Origin: Tenacibaculum skagerrakense
GTDB taxonomy: Bacteria > Bacteroidota > Bacteroidia > Flavobacteriales > Flavobacteriaceae
Reading direction: 5' to 3'
NCBI RefSeq assembly: GCF_004345825.1
Contig: NZ_SLXM01000003.1
Coordinates: 282,366-346,365, forward strand
DNA: 64,000 bases
Shown in pieces: positions 28,592 to 37,864 of the stretch (position 1 is the stretch's first letter; each line of letters starts with the position of its first letter). The notes beneath the pieces were generated by a model. It did no database searches. It was not told where the DNA came from and worked only from the letters and a program-made list of their open reading frames with translations. The position numbers and the translations under genes were made by a program.

Positions 28592-31408
28592 ATGCTAAAA
28601 ACGAAGTTATGTTTTATACTCACGTTATTTTGTGGGTTAATGTATGCACAAACAAAGATTTCTGGTAAAGTTGTTGACACCAACAATGAACCTTTGCCTG
28701 GAGCTAACATTGTGGAAAAAGGAACTAAAAATGGAACATCAACAAATTTTGATGGTGCTTTTGAATTAACAGTAGCTGAAAATGCAGTTTTAGTTGTAAC
28801 CTTTACTGGATATGAAACTAAAGAAGTAGCTGTTAATGGACAAACAAATTTAACCATAGTGTTAAGTGAAGGTCAGCAATTAGAAGAAGTAGTAGTAACT
28901 GGTACTAGAACACCAGCAAGAAGTAACACTTCTAGTCCTTTACCAGTAGATATCGTTGGTGTAAAAGAGTTACAAGCTACAGGTCAAACTACATTTGACA
29001 AAGCATTACAGTATAAAATACCATCTTTTAATACTGTTAACACTCCTGTTAATGATGCGACATCTTTATTAGACCCTTATGAAATTAGAAATATGGGACC
29101 TAGTAGAACTTTAATATTAATCAACGGGAAAAGAAAAAATTTAAGTGCATTATTATACACACAAACCTCTCCAGGTCGTGGTGAAACAGGTGCAGATATT
29201 TCTGGAATTCCAACTGATGCTATTAAAACAATTCAAATTTTAAGAGATGGAGCTTCTGCTCAGTACGGTTCAGATGCTATTGCAGGTGTAATGAACATTA
29301 TTTTAAAAGATAGCTACAAAGATGGTTCTGCTACGTTTAGATCAGGAATAACTGGTGAAGGTGACGGAGAAATGTTAGGTGTTAACGTAAATAATGGTAG
29401 TAAAATTGGTGATCGTGGTTTTGTTAATTATACGGTAGATTTCTCAAAAACTGCGTTGGCTAATAGACCAGGAACTGTTGATGCTGAAGGAGAGTTTGCT
29501 GATTTCGGAGGAACAAGACCTGGTGAAACTCTAGCTGATATTCAAGAATTCTTATCTAGACGTCCAGATGCAGGAAATATTAATGGTTCTCCAGAAACTA
29601 CTGCTGCAAAATTTTTAATAAATGGTAGTGTTGATGTTAGTGATAAAACAGATATGTATTTTAATGCAGCTTATGTTTATAAAAAGGTAAACAGTTTTGC
29701 TAACTACAGAACTCCATATTGGAGAGATATTCAAGATTTTCCTTATTTAGAAAATTTCTTTCCTGGTTCTAATCCAACAAATCCAGGTGGTTACGACGGA
29801 TATGTTCCTACTTTTGAAGGTGATTTGAATGATTTCAACGCTACATTAGGATTCAAATCTAAAATTAATGGTTGGAATGTTGATGCCAGTGCAACTTTTG
29901 GAGGCAACACTCAAACCTACACAGTTAGTAACTCACATAACAGAAATGTAGTTTTATCTCCTGCAACTTGGGTAGATGCTAATAATAATGGTGTTGTTGA
30001 TCCAGGTGAAACTACTGAAAGTACGCAGTTATACAGAGAAAATAGTCCTTTAAGTTTTGATCCAGGAGGAACTTCTTTTAGCCATATCGTTGGAAATATT
30101 GATATTTCTAAAGTACTTTCAGATCAAGTAGCAATTGCTGTTGGTGCTGAGTTTAGAACCGAAAACTTTGAAGTAATTGAGGGTGGTTTAGCTTCATATG
30201 ATGGTGGTGGTGCTGATTCTTTTGCAGGAAACAGACCAGAAAACTCTGGTAACTTCAATAGATACAACTTAGGAGGTTACTTTGATGTTGCGTGGGATAT
30301 TAATGAGGATTTCCTTTTAAATGGTACCGTAAGAGCCGAAAACTTCTCTGATTTCGGAAGTACATTTGTATGGAAAGCTAGTTCTCGTTATAAGTTTATG
30401 GAAGATAAATATACGTTACGAGCTTCTGTTTCTACTGGGTTTAGAGCGCCAACTTTACATCAAATTTATACGCAAAAAGCTCAGTATAGCTTTATTCCAG
30501 GACAAGGAATACAAGTGGGTGGTTTGGTGAATAATATTTCTCCTCAGGCTCGTTTCTTAGGAATTCCTAAATTAACAGCTGAAGAATCAACAAACTTTAC
30601 GGTAGGAATTGGTGGTAAACCTTTTAAAAACTTCTCTTTTACTGTAGATTACTATAACATTCAAGTAGAAGACAGAATTGTATTAAGTACTGAGATTGGT
30701 AGAACTGCTGCAGGAAACACTACACTAGATCAAGTTTTAGATACTAATAATTTAAGTGATTTAAGCTTTTTTGTAAATGCAATAGATACAAGAACTTCTG
30801 GTATTGATGTTGTAATAGGATACTCTAATCTTGAAGTAGGAACTGGTAAATTAGGATTTAACTTATCAGGAAACTATACTATTCAGAATGAAAGAGAAGG
30901 AGCTGTTAAAAATCCAACTATTGTTGCAAATGCTGGACAATCTGTTGTAAACCAAACTCAAGAAGCTTTATTTTTCACTTCTAGACCAAGAACTAAATGG
31001 ATTTTAGGAACTACTTACGACATTGATAAGTTTAGTTTCTCTTTAAATAACACTTATTTTGGAAAAACAGAATTTTTCCAACAAGGATTAAGTACAGATG
31101 CTAATGGTAATTTTAACTTAGGAACTGAATTTACTCCAAAAGTTGTTACCGACTTAGGAATCAATTATAACGCTACAAAAAACATAACGATAGCTGCTAA
31201 CATTAATAACATCTTTAATGTATTACCAGAGTGGAGTTTTGTTTCTCAAAACGCTGCTGGAGATGCTATTTTAGCTGATCCTGCTCTAGTAAAGGAGCAA
31301 TCAAACTTAATAACGTTTAACCAACGTTATTCTCAAATGACGTATGATGGTTACCATTTTAGTCAGTTGGGAACATTGTTTAATTTATCATTGAATTATA
31401 AGTTTTAG
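28592..31408 (+). CDS. TonB-dependent receptor, paralogue of upstream receptor
   Basis: 938 residues: signal peptide (about 1-20), carboxypeptidase-regulatory-like domain (about 23-95, KVVDTNNEPLPGANIVEKGT), plug (MGPSRTLILINGKRKNLSA; DGASAQYGSDAIAGVMNIIL) and barrel ending in LSLNYKF. It lacks an STN domain. The plug closely resembles that of the preceding receptor, so the pair probably arose by duplication, with the STN member sensing and this one importing (inference). Separated from its neighbour by 120 bases and ended by a terminator. Confidence 0.9.
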   Translation: MLKTKLCFILTLFCGLMYAQTKISGKVVDTNNEPLPGANIVEKGTKNGTSTNFDGAFELTVAENAVLVVTFTGYETKEVAVNGQTNLTIVLSEGQQLEEVVVTGTRTPARSNTSSPLPVDIVGVKELQATGQTTFDKALQYKIPSFNTVNTPVNDATSLLDPYEIRNMGPSRTLILINGKRKNLSALLYTQTSPGRGETGADISGIPTDAIKTIQILRDGASAQYGSDAIAGVMNIILKDSYKDGSATFRSGITGEGDGEMLGVNVNNGSKIGDRGFVNYTVDFSKTALANRPGTVDAEGEFADFGGTRPGETLADIQEFLSRRPDAGNINGSPETTAAKFLINGSVDVSDKTDMYFNAAYVYKKVNSFANYRTPYWRDIQDFPYLENFFPGSNPTNPGGYDGYVPTFEGDLNDFNATLGFKSKINGWNVDASATFGGNTQTYTVSNSHNRNVVLSPATWVDANNNGVVDPGETTESTQLYRENSPLSFDPGGTSFSHIVGNIDISKVLSDQVAIAVGAEFRTENFEVIEGGLASYDGGGADSFAGNRPENSGNFNRYNLGGYFDVAWDINEDFLLNGTVRAENFSDFGSTFVWKASSRYKFMEDKYTLRASVSTGFRAPTLHQIYTQKAQYSFIPGQGIQVGGLVNNISPQARFLGIPKLTAEESTNFTVGIGGKPFKNFSFTVDYYNIQVEDRIVLSTEIGRTAAGNTTLDQVLDTNNLSDLSFFVNAIDTRTSGIDVVIGYSNLEVGTGKLGFNLSGNYTIQNEREGAVKNPTIVANAGQSVVNQTQEALFFTSRPRTKWILGTTYDIDKFSFSLNNTYFGKTEFFQQGLSTDANGNFNLGTEFTPKVVTDLGINYNATKNITIAANINNIFNVLPEWSFVSQNAAGDAILADPALVKEQSNLITFNQRYSQMTYDGYHFSQLGTLFNLSLNYKF

Positions 31409-31427
31409 CCAGAATCTTCGTATTCTT

Positions 31428-31459
31428 AAAAATGCTACTTTTAAAAAGTAGCATTTTTT
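31428..31459 (+). terminator. Rho-independent terminator after TonB receptor
   Basis: Arms AAAAATGCTACTTTT and AAAAGTAGCATTTTT with a T-rich end. It spans an upstream in-frame ATG of the next gene, which argues for that gene starting at 31477. Confidence 0.85.
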
Positions 31460-31476
31460 ATTTTAAAGTACCTATT

Positions 31477-32220
31477 ATGCAAAGTCTATATTCTAATGGT
31501 TTTGAAAATATCTACGATGATATGTATCAAACGTTTATTGATTATAAAGATGAATTTGAGTTTTACTCAACTATTATCAAAGAACACCAAAAGAAAGATG
31601 TTTTAGAGATTGGTTGTGGCTCTGGACATTTAGCAAAACACTTTATCAATTCTTCAGTAAGTTATTATGGTATGGATTTAAGTGATGATATGGTGCAACT
31701 TTCTAAAAAAAGAAATCCAAGTGGTACCTTTTACAAAGGAGATATGACCAACTTTACTTTAAACCAAACTTTTGACGCTATTATTATCACTGCTAGAACT
31801 ACAAGCTATTTGCTAAGCAATAAGGCTATTCATAACTCCATACAAAACATTAAGAATCATCTAAATGAAAAAGGAGTTTTTTGTTTTGATTTTATCGATG
31901 CCAATCGCTTTTTTCCTATTATAAAAGATGGAAAAACAATAATTCATGAAGCAGAAATACAAAACAAACTATATTCTAGAACTAGTTATATGAAACCAAC
32001 TATTGAAAAAGAAAATTTCATGTTTCAATGGAATGCTACTTATTATAAAATCGAAGAAGAAAAAAAGATATTACTTACTGAAGATCAATCTGAAGTTAGA
32101 GCATTTACTAAAAATGAATGGCAATTATTTTTAGAATTAAATGATTTTGAAATACTAAATAGTATAGATAGAAAAAGCTATGCTTTTGACACCTATGTAG
32201 TTGTGGCTCAAAAGAAATAA
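31477..32220 (+). CDS. Class I SAM-dependent methyltransferase
   Basis: 247 residues from ATG 31477 (an ATG at 31432 lies in the terminator hairpin and is rejected). SAM-binding motif I is VLEIGCGSGHLAKHF, followed by YYGMDLSDDMVQLSKKR (acidic residue for ribose) and FDAIIITARTTSYLL. The family is the Methyltransf_25/11 group; the substrate cannot be told. Standalone gene with terminators on both sides. Confidence 0.85.
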   Translation: MQSLYSNGFENIYDDMYQTFIDYKDEFEFYSTIIKEHQKKDVLEIGCGSGHLAKHFINSSVSYYGMDLSDDMVQLSKKRNPSGTFYKGDMTNFTLNQTFDAIIITARTTSYLLSNKAIHNSIQNIKNHLNEKGVFCFDFIDANRFFPIIKDGKTIIHEAEIQNKLYSRTSYMKPTIEKENFMFQWNATYYKIEEEKKILLTEDQSEVRAFTKNEWQLFLELNDFEILNSIDRKSYAFDTYVVVAQKK

Positions 32221-32251
32221 AAAAATCCCAAACGAAGTGTTTGGGATTTTT
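32221..32251. terminator. Bidirectional rho-independent terminator
   Basis: Arms AAAAATCCCAAAC and GTTTGGGATTTTT around a 5-base loop. A-run and T-run on either side let it serve both the methyltransferase (plus) and the ferredoxin (minus), which converge here. Confidence 0.88.
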
Positions 32252-32269
32252 TTATAATTCGTATCGAAT

Positions 32270-32620
32270 TTAATCGTTATGCATAAATCGTTGTTTAGCT
32301 AACAACTCTTCCTCTGTTTCAACATTATCTTCATCTGGCACACAACAATCTACCGGGCAAACTGCCGCACATTGTGGCTCTTCATGAAAACCTTTACATT
32401 CTGTACACTTATCAGCAACAATGTAATAAATTTCATCAGAAATAGGCTCTTGATCTTCATCTGCATTAGCACTATTTCCATTAGGTAAAACTATATTTCC
32501 AGCTAAATCAGTACCATCAGAATATTTCCATTCTTCTGCTCCTTCATATATTGCTGTATTAGGACATTCTGGTTCGCAAGCACCACAATTTATACACTCA
32601 TCTGTTATAATAATCGCCAT
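32270..32620 (-). CDS. 4Fe-4S dicluster ferredoxin
   Basis: 116 residues with two cluster motifs: [12 protein letters not shown] (Cys 9, 12, 15, 19) and [18 protein letters not shown]. The 50 or so residues between, including an acidic stretch, match the long bacterial 2[4Fe-4S] ferredoxins related to FdxA/YfhL. Cytoplasmic electron carrier. It is divergent from acyl-CoA reductase and SerC, a neighbourhood often seen in flavobacteria. Confidence 0.93.
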   Translation of the reverse strand: MAIIITDECINCGACEPECPNTAIYEGAEEWKYSDGTDLAGNIVLPNGNSANADEDQEPISDEIYYIVADKCTECKGFHEEPQCAAVCPVDCCVPDEDNVETEEELLAKQRFMHND

Positions 32621-32641
32621 AGCTAATCTATTTCAGTTTTG

Positions 32642-32663
32642 TAACTTTGCAGTTGCAAAAATA
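32642..32663. promoter_or_regulatory. Divergent promoter pair with shared palindrome
   Basis: Plus strand TAACTTTG (32642-32649) and minus strand TATTTTTG (32656-32663) both fit TAnnTTTG and face opposite ways. Their ends form an inverted repeat TTTGC-AGTT-GCAAA (32646-32659). The ferredoxin and acyl-CoA reductase genes start 22 and 29 bases away. Confidence 0.5.
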
Positions 32664-32691
32664 AAGCCAATTTAATTTATAAACAATTTAA

Positions 32692-33753
32692 ATGGATAAA
32701 ATCGAAAAACGAATAGATTCGTTTGTACAATTAGGGCAGTTTTTAAGTCAGTTTTCTAGAAAAGAAATTCAAAGAAATGAAGCTGTAGCCTTAAATGATT
32801 TATTTTTTGATGGTTTTAAACATCAATTAAAATTAGCGGAAGAAACAAATACTTGGTTTACTAAGGAAAATTTGTTGTTTGCTTGTGAAAATTGGTCGAA
32901 TGCATTAACTATTGAGAATATACAAAAATGGATTGCTAACGAGCATCTAAATGATAATTCTAGCAAGAAAGTTGCCATTATCATGGCAGGAAACATCCCT
33001 TTGGTAGGATTTCATGACTTTTTATCTGTGTTAATTTCTGGTCATTCTGTTTTAGCTAAATTATCTAGCAACGATAAACATTTACTTCCGTTTCTTGCTA
33101 AATATTTAGAGTTATCAAACGAAGATTTTAAAGGAAAAATAGAATTTACAAGTGAAAAACTTGAAGGCTTTGATGCGGTAATTGCTACTGGGAGTAATAA
33201 TACTTCCAGATATTTTGAATATTATTTCAAAAACAAGCCAAACATAATTCGTAAGAATAGAAATTCTGTTGCTGTTATAACAGGTAACGAAACAGAAAGT
33301 GATTTTGAAGCATTGAGTGAAGATGTGTTTAAATATTTTGGTTTAGGTTGTCGCTCTGTATCTAAATTATTTGTTCCTGAAGGTTTTGATTTTGATGCTT
33401 TCTTTAGAGGAATGTTTCAAAAACAAGATATTATCAACAATACCAAATATGCTAATAACTACGATTATAACAAGGCTGTGTATTTAATGAGTGAATTTGA
33501 TATTCTTGAAAATGGTTTTCTAATGATTAAAGAAGATGAAAGTTACGCCTCTCCTATCGCCTCTGTTTTTTATGAATATTATACTAATACTGACGATCTA
33601 AAAATAAAACTTTACGAAGATCGAGATAAAATACAATGTATCGTAGCCAAAGATTTTATTGAAAACGAAGTTAAATTTGGACAAACACAACAACCAAATT
33701 TATGGGATTACGCAGACGGCGTAAACACTTTAAAATTTTTATCAACCATTTAA
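32692..33753 (+). CDS. Acyl-CoA reductase (LuxC-like)
   Basis: 353 residues matching the LuxC/acyl-CoA reductase family found in non-luminous Bacteroidota. Visible: KKVAIIMAGNIPLVGFHDFL, DAVIATGSNNTSRYFEYYF, the Cys-containing FGLGCRSVSKLFVPEGF (probable acyl-thioester Cys) and NNYDYNKAVYLMS. The expected reaction is NADPH reduction of an acyl-CoA to aldehyde; the substrate is unknown. No luxAB or luxD is present. First gene of a five-gene operon. Confidence 0.85.
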   Translation: MDKIEKRIDSFVQLGQFLSQFSRKEIQRNEAVALNDLFFDGFKHQLKLAEETNTWFTKENLLFACENWSNALTIENIQKWIANEHLNDNSSKKVAIIMAGNIPLVGFHDFLSVLISGHSVLAKLSSNDKHLLPFLAKYLELSNEDFKGKIEFTSEKLEGFDAVIATGSNNTSRYFEYYFKNKPNIIRKNRNSVAVITGNETESDFEALSEDVFKYFGLGCRSVSKLFVPEGFDFDAFFRGMFQKQDIINNTKYANNYDYNKAVYLMSEFDILENGFLMIKEDESYASPIASVFYEYYTNTDDLKIKLYEDRDKIQCIVAKDFIENEVKFGQTQQPNLWDYADGVNTLKFLSTI

Positions 33754-33763
33754 TAAAATTGTA

Positions 33764-34828
33764 ATGAAGAAACATAATTTTAGTGCAGGTCCTTGCATTT
33801 TACCTGAAAGTGTTCTGAAAAAAGCTTCAGAAGCTGTAATTAATTTTAATAACGACGACTTATCATTAATTGAAATTTCACACAGAAGTCAGCCTTTTGT
33901 TGATGTAATTGAAAAAGCAAGAGCCTTAGCTCTAGAACATCTAAATCTTCAAGATAAAGGTTACACTGCATTGTTTTTACAAGGTGGAGCTAGTTCTCAA
34001 TTTTTAATGACAGCTTATAATTTTCTTGATAAAAAAGCTGCTTATTTAAATACTGGGACATGGAGTTCTAAAGCTATCGAAGAAGCAAAATTGTTTGGTG
34101 ATTTAGTTGAAGTAGCTTCTTCAAAAGACAAAAACTTTAATTACATTCCAAAAGAGTTCACTATTCCTACTGATGTAGATTATTTCCATTGTACTAGTAA
34201 CAATACTATCTACGGAACACAAATGAAAAGTTTTCCAGAATCTGAAGTTCCTATGATATGTGATATGAGTTCGGATATATTTTCTCGTCAGTTAGATTTT
34301 TCTAAGTTCGATTTAATTTATGCTGGTGCTCAAAAGAATATGGGACCTGCAGGTGCAACATTAGTGGTTATTAAAAACGATTTCTTAGATAAAATTTGTA
34401 GAGTTGTTCCATCAATGTTAAATTATAAAATGCATGCAGATAAAGACAGCATGTATAATACACCGCCAGTTTTTTCGGTATATGTTTCTATGCTAACTTT
34501 AGAATGGTTAAAAGAATTAGGAGGTATTAATTTTATAGAAGAGCTTAATCAAAAGAAAGCTGATTTATTATATACTGAAATTGACAGAAACCCACTTTTT
34601 AGAGGGTTAGTTAACAAAGAAGATAGAAGCAATATGAACGCTACTTTTGTGTTAGAAAACGAACAATTACAAGAACGCTTTAATACTATGTGGCTAGATG
34701 CTAGAATTAATGGACTAGAAGGACATCGTTCTGTTGGTGGATATCGAGCAAGCATGTATAATGCATTACCTTTGTACAGTGTGCAAGCATTGGTAGATGT
34801 AATGAAAGAATTGGAAAGAAAAGCATAA
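33764..34828 (+). CDS. serC: Phosphoserine aminotransferase
   Basis: 354 residues, the family length. N-terminal NFSAGPCILPESVLKKA, GGASSQFLM, the PLP-binding Lys in YAGAQKNMGPAG, and C-terminal GLEGHRSVGGYRASMYNALP are all diagnostic. It converts 3-phosphohydroxypyruvate and glutamate to phosphoserine (serine biosynthesis) and the related step of PLP biosynthesis. It lies 10 bases after acyl-CoA reductase. Confidence 0.96.
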   Translation: MKKHNFSAGPCILPESVLKKASEAVINFNNDDLSLIEISHRSQPFVDVIEKARALALEHLNLQDKGYTALFLQGGASSQFLMTAYNFLDKKAAYLNTGTWSSKAIEEAKLFGDLVEVASSKDKNFNYIPKEFTIPTDVDYFHCTSNNTIYGTQMKSFPESEVPMICDMSSDIFSRQLDFSKFDLIYAGAQKNMGPAGATLVVIKNDFLDKICRVVPSMLNYKMHADKDSMYNTPPVFSVYVSMLTLEWLKELGGINFIEELNQKKADLLYTEIDRNPLFRGLVNKEDRSNMNATFVLENEQLQERFNTMWLDARINGLEGHRSVGGYRASMYNALPLYSVQALVDVMKELERKA

Positions 34829-34835
34829 AAATACT

Positions 34836-34910
34836 TGTCATTCTGTCTCGAAGTATCGCTAGTTTCTGGATCTCATTATTTGAGAAACTGAAATAAATTC
34901 AGTTTGACGC
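34836..34910. repeat. Dispersed GTCATTCTG-type palindromic element
   Basis: Starts TGTCATTCTG and ends with TTCAGTTTGACG; internal inverted arms AGTTTCT and AGAAACT, and CTGAA with TTCAG. It resembles the short intergenic repeats widespread in Bacteroidota and shares its bounding GTCA/TGAC with those in the his operon. It lies between serC and the SerA-like gene. Confidence 0.55.
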
Positions 34911-34932
34911 ACAAAATGATTTATTACAAAAA

Positions 34933-35877
34933 ATGAAAATATTAGTAAACGAAGGAATTACACAAGAAGGTGTAGTAATATTAGAAGATAAAGGTTTTGA
35001 AGTACTAATTACTAAAGTTGCTCAAGAGCAATTAGAAAACTTTATAAATGATAATGGTATTGATGCAATTTTAATTAAAAATAAGACTCAAATTCAACAA
35101 GAACTTATAGATGCTTGTCCGAGTTTAAAACTTATTGCATCAGGAAGCTCCTCTATGGAAAATGTTGATGTACAGTATGCAATAGACCAAGGATTACATG
35201 TTGTAAATAGTCAAGAAGGTAGCGCAAATGCAGTAGCAGAATTAGTTTTTGCACATCTTTTAGGAATGGTGAGAAATCTACACCAGTCTAACAGAGAAAT
35301 GCCTCTAGAAGGAGATATGAACTTTAGAGGACTTCAAAAACTATATAACGGAACGGAACTAAAAGGTAAAACTTTAGGCTTAATCGGAGTTAACAATAGT
35401 AGCTTAGCAACTGCGAAAATTGCAATTGGTTTGGGAATGAATGTTCTGTTTACTGATCCTGAAGAAACTGAAGCTTCAGTAGAAATGGAGTTTTTCGACG
35501 GACAAACCATTCAGTTTACTTTGAATTCTGTGGCTTTTGATGAAGTTTTAACAGAATCTGATTTCATTTCTGTGCATTTACATACTCACGATTTTAAATT
35601 AACTGAAAGTGAGTTTAAAAAAATGAAAGATGGTGTAGGAATTATCAATTGTGTAAAAGGCGGTTTGCTAGATGAAGTTGCTTTAGTTGAAGCGATTGAT
35701 ACTGGACAAGTAAAATTCGCAGCACTTGATAGTTTTGAAAACGAGCCTACTCCAGAAATTCAGTTGTTAATGAATCCTAGTCTTTCACTATCACCAAAAA
35801 TTAGTAATGCTACTAACGAAGCACAACAACGAGTTAGTATCGAATTAGCAAATCAAATTACAGCATTACTTTCGTAA
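34933..35877 (+). CDS. SerA-like D-2-hydroxyacid dehydrogenase with degenerate active site
   Basis: 314 residues aligning end to end with flavobacterial D-3-phosphoglycerate dehydrogenases (KILVNEGITQEG, TKVAQEQLENFI, ACPSLKLI, VAELVFAHLLG, MPLEG, PTPEIQLLMNPSLSL). However, the Rossmann GxGxxG is GVNNSS (152-157), the catalytic Arg of NAARGG is Lys242 (NCVKGG), and the catalytic His of TPHIG is Lys289 (SPKIS). The Glu-bearing DSFENEP is kept. The frame is intact throughout. By position it should be serA, but these changes make normal NAD-dependent oxidation unlikely; a functional SerA may be encoded elsewhere. Confidence 0.8.
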   Translation: MKILVNEGITQEGVVILEDKGFEVLITKVAQEQLENFINDNGIDAILIKNKTQIQQELIDACPSLKLIASGSSSMENVDVQYAIDQGLHVVNSQEGSANAVAELVFAHLLGMVRNLHQSNREMPLEGDMNFRGLQKLYNGTELKGKTLGLIGVNNSSLATAKIAIGLGMNVLFTDPEETEASVEMEFFDGQTIQFTLNSVAFDEVLTESDFISVHLHTHDFKLTESEFKKMKDGVGIINCVKGGLLDEVALVEAIDTGQVKFAALDSFENEPTPEIQLLMNPSLSLSPKISNATNEAQQRVSIELANQITALLS

Positions 35878-35880
35878 ACT

Positions 35881-37122
35881 ATGGCAAAAATAAAACCATT
35901 TAAAGCAGTTCGTCCAACTAGAGACAAAGTAGCATTAGTTTCATCTAAATCTTATGAAACGTACCCAGAAGATGAATTGATTGCTAAATTAGCTTTCAAT
36001 CCTTTTACATTTTTACACGTTGTAAATCCAGGGTATAAATATCATAAACAAGATGTAACAGGTGAAAAACGCTTTAAATTGGTTCATAATAGGTATTTGG
36101 AGTTTAAAGAAAATGAAATATTTACTGAAGAGCAAACACCTGCTTTGTATGTATATCAAAAAAAATCTGCTACGCATTCTTTCTCAGGAATAATTGCAGG
36201 AACTTCTACTGAAGATTATCATAATGATGTGATTAAAATTCACGAGAGAACACTCAAGCAGAGAGAATTGATGTTTGAGAATTACTTAAAAAATACAGGC
36301 TTTAACGCAGAACCTGTGCTCCTTACCTATCGTGAAAATGATGTTGTAAACGAAATTATTGAAAAATATAAATCTCAACGTGCTGAGTACGAATTTACTA
36401 GTTCCGATAAAGATTTACATCTACTTTGGGTGATTAATGAGCAAGAAGACATCGATGCTTTAATCAATGCTTTCGATAAAATTAATACATTGTACATCGC
36501 CGATGGTCATCATCGAACAACTTCATCATGTATTTTAGCGAAGAACTTAGCAAGTGAAAACCCAAACCATACAGGAAACGAAGATTATAACTTCTTTATG
36601 AGTTACTTGCTTTCTGATAATCAAGTAAGTATTTACGAGTTTAATCGCTTTATAAAAGATTTAAATGGCTTAACTCCTGATGAATTTTTAATAGAATTAG
36701 ATACGTATTTCCGAATTGAAAACAGAGGTCAGGAATTGTATAAGCCAAAGGAAAAGCATCATTTTAGCATGTACCTAAAAGGTGAATTTTATGCATTATA
36801 CCTTCGTAAATCGGGCTATGAGTTTACTGATGAACTAAGTGAATTGGATGCGGAAATTCTATTTAGAACTGTACTAAAGCCTATTTTAGGGATTGATGAT
36901 ATTCGTGATGACTCTAAAATCATCTATTCTCAAGATAAATCAGATGGATTGGAGTTAAAAACAAAAGTAGATAGTGGTGATTTTAAAGTGTCTTTTGGAA
37001 TGTTACCAACTACTATTAGTGAGTTAGAGACTATTGTAGATAAAGGCTTGGTAATGCCTCCAAAAACCACTTACATAGAACCTAAGTTACGAAGTGCTTT
37101 AACCATATATGAAATATTGTAA
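35881..37122 (+). CDS. DUF1015 domain-containing protein
   Basis: 413 residues. The family motifs are plain: IKPFKAVRPTRDKVALVSS at the start, FLHVVNPGY, YIADGHHRTTSS and GMLPTTISELETIVDKGLVMPPKTTYIEPKL. The family neighbours serine biosynthesis genes in many Bacteroidota and Firmicutes; some authors link it to serine metabolism, but no reaction is proved here. It lies 3 bases after the SerA-like gene and overlaps yggS by 1 base. Confidence 0.9.
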   Translation: MAKIKPFKAVRPTRDKVALVSSKSYETYPEDELIAKLAFNPFTFLHVVNPGYKYHKQDVTGEKRFKLVHNRYLEFKENEIFTEEQTPALYVYQKKSATHSFSGIIAGTSTEDYHNDVIKIHERTLKQRELMFENYLKNTGFNAEPVLLTYRENDVVNEIIEKYKSQRAEYEFTSSDKDLHLLWVINEQEDIDALINAFDKINTLYIADGHHRTTSSCILAKNLASENPNHTGNEDYNFFMSYLLSDNQVSIYEFNRFIKDLNGLTPDEFLIELDTYFRIENRGQELYKPKEKHHFSMYLKGEFYALYLRKSGYEFTDELSELDAEILFRTVLKPILGIDDIRDDSKIIYSQDKSDGLELKTKVDSGDFKVSFGMLPTTISELETIVDKGLVMPPKTTYIEPKLRSALTIYEIL

Positions 37123-37790
37123 TGATAAAAGATAATTTACAAGAAATTAAAAATAGTATTCCAAAACACGTAACTCTAGTTGCTGTTTCTAAAACTAAAC
37201 CAATTGCAGACTTGCAAGAAGCATACGATGCAGGACAACGTGTTTTTGGAGAAAATAAAGTGCAAGAAATGGTAACTAAATATGATGCGTTACCAAAAGA
37301 TATTGAATGGCACATGATTGGCCATTTACAGCGAAATAAAGTGAAGTATATGGCTCACTTTGTAAGTTTAATCCATGGTGTAGATAGTTTTAAAACACTT
37401 AAAGAAATTAATAAACAAGCGCAAAAACATAATCGTGTTATCAACTGCTTATTACAAGCACATATTGCTGAAGAAGAGACTAAATTTGGACTTTCATTTG
37501 ATGAAATTTCAGAAATAATAAATTCTGAAGAATTCAATAACTTACAAAATATCAACGTAGTTGGTTTAATGGGAATGGCTACTTTTACTGATAATGAACA
37601 TCAGATAAAAAACGAATTTTCGTCATTACAAAACTACTTCAACTCAATAAAATCAACATCTAAAGACAATTTGCACCCTAAAATTCTTTCTATGGGAATG
37701 AGTGGAGATTACCAACTAGCCATAGAATGTGGTAGTACAATGGTACGAATTGGAAGTTCTATTTTTGGTGTTCGTAACTACTTATCTTAA
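37122..37790 (+). CDS. YggS family PLP homeostasis protein
   Basis: 222 residues, alanine racemase N-terminal fold only. PLP Lys in VAVSKTKPIADLQEAYDAGQ, then FGENKVQEM, WHMIGHLQRNK, LMGMATFTD and SMGMSGDYQLAIECGSTMVR. Members bind PLP without catalysis and buffer its level. It ends the serC operon, and PLP is the SerC cofactor. Confidence 0.93.
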   Translation: MIKDNLQEIKNSIPKHVTLVAVSKTKPIADLQEAYDAGQRVFGENKVQEMVTKYDALPKDIEWHMIGHLQRNKVKYMAHFVSLIHGVDSFKTLKEINKQAQKHNRVINCLLQAHIAEEETKFGLSFDEISEIINSEEFNNLQNINVVGLMGMATFTDNEHQIKNEFSSLQNYFNSIKSTSKDNLHPKILSMGMSGDYQLAIECGSTMVRIGSSIFGVRNYLS

Positions 37791-37850
37791 CTTTTTTTTT
37801 ATAGCTGTTTGATTTGCTTATATTTGCCAATTCATAGCTACTAATTTAAA

Positions 37851-37860
37851 AAGGAGGGGA
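37851..37860 (+). promoter_or_regulatory. Strong Shine-Dalgarno sequence
   Basis: AAGGAGGGGA, 7 bases (from the GGAGG core) before the ATG at 37865. Strong anti-SD complementarity is unusual beside the AT-rich leaders of most genes here. A -7-like TATATTTG occurs at 37819-37826. Confidence 0.65.
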
Positions 37861-37864
37861 TTGC

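Noticed and set aside
28576..28857. Minus-strand frame of 93 codons at the start of the second TonB receptor
   Set aside because: Shadow of the receptor's signal peptide and first domain; no supporting motif.
32692..33753. LuxC-like gene as a sign of bioluminescence
   Set aside because: No luxA, luxB, luxD or luxE is present; this reductase family is widespread in non-luminous Bacteroidota beside serC.
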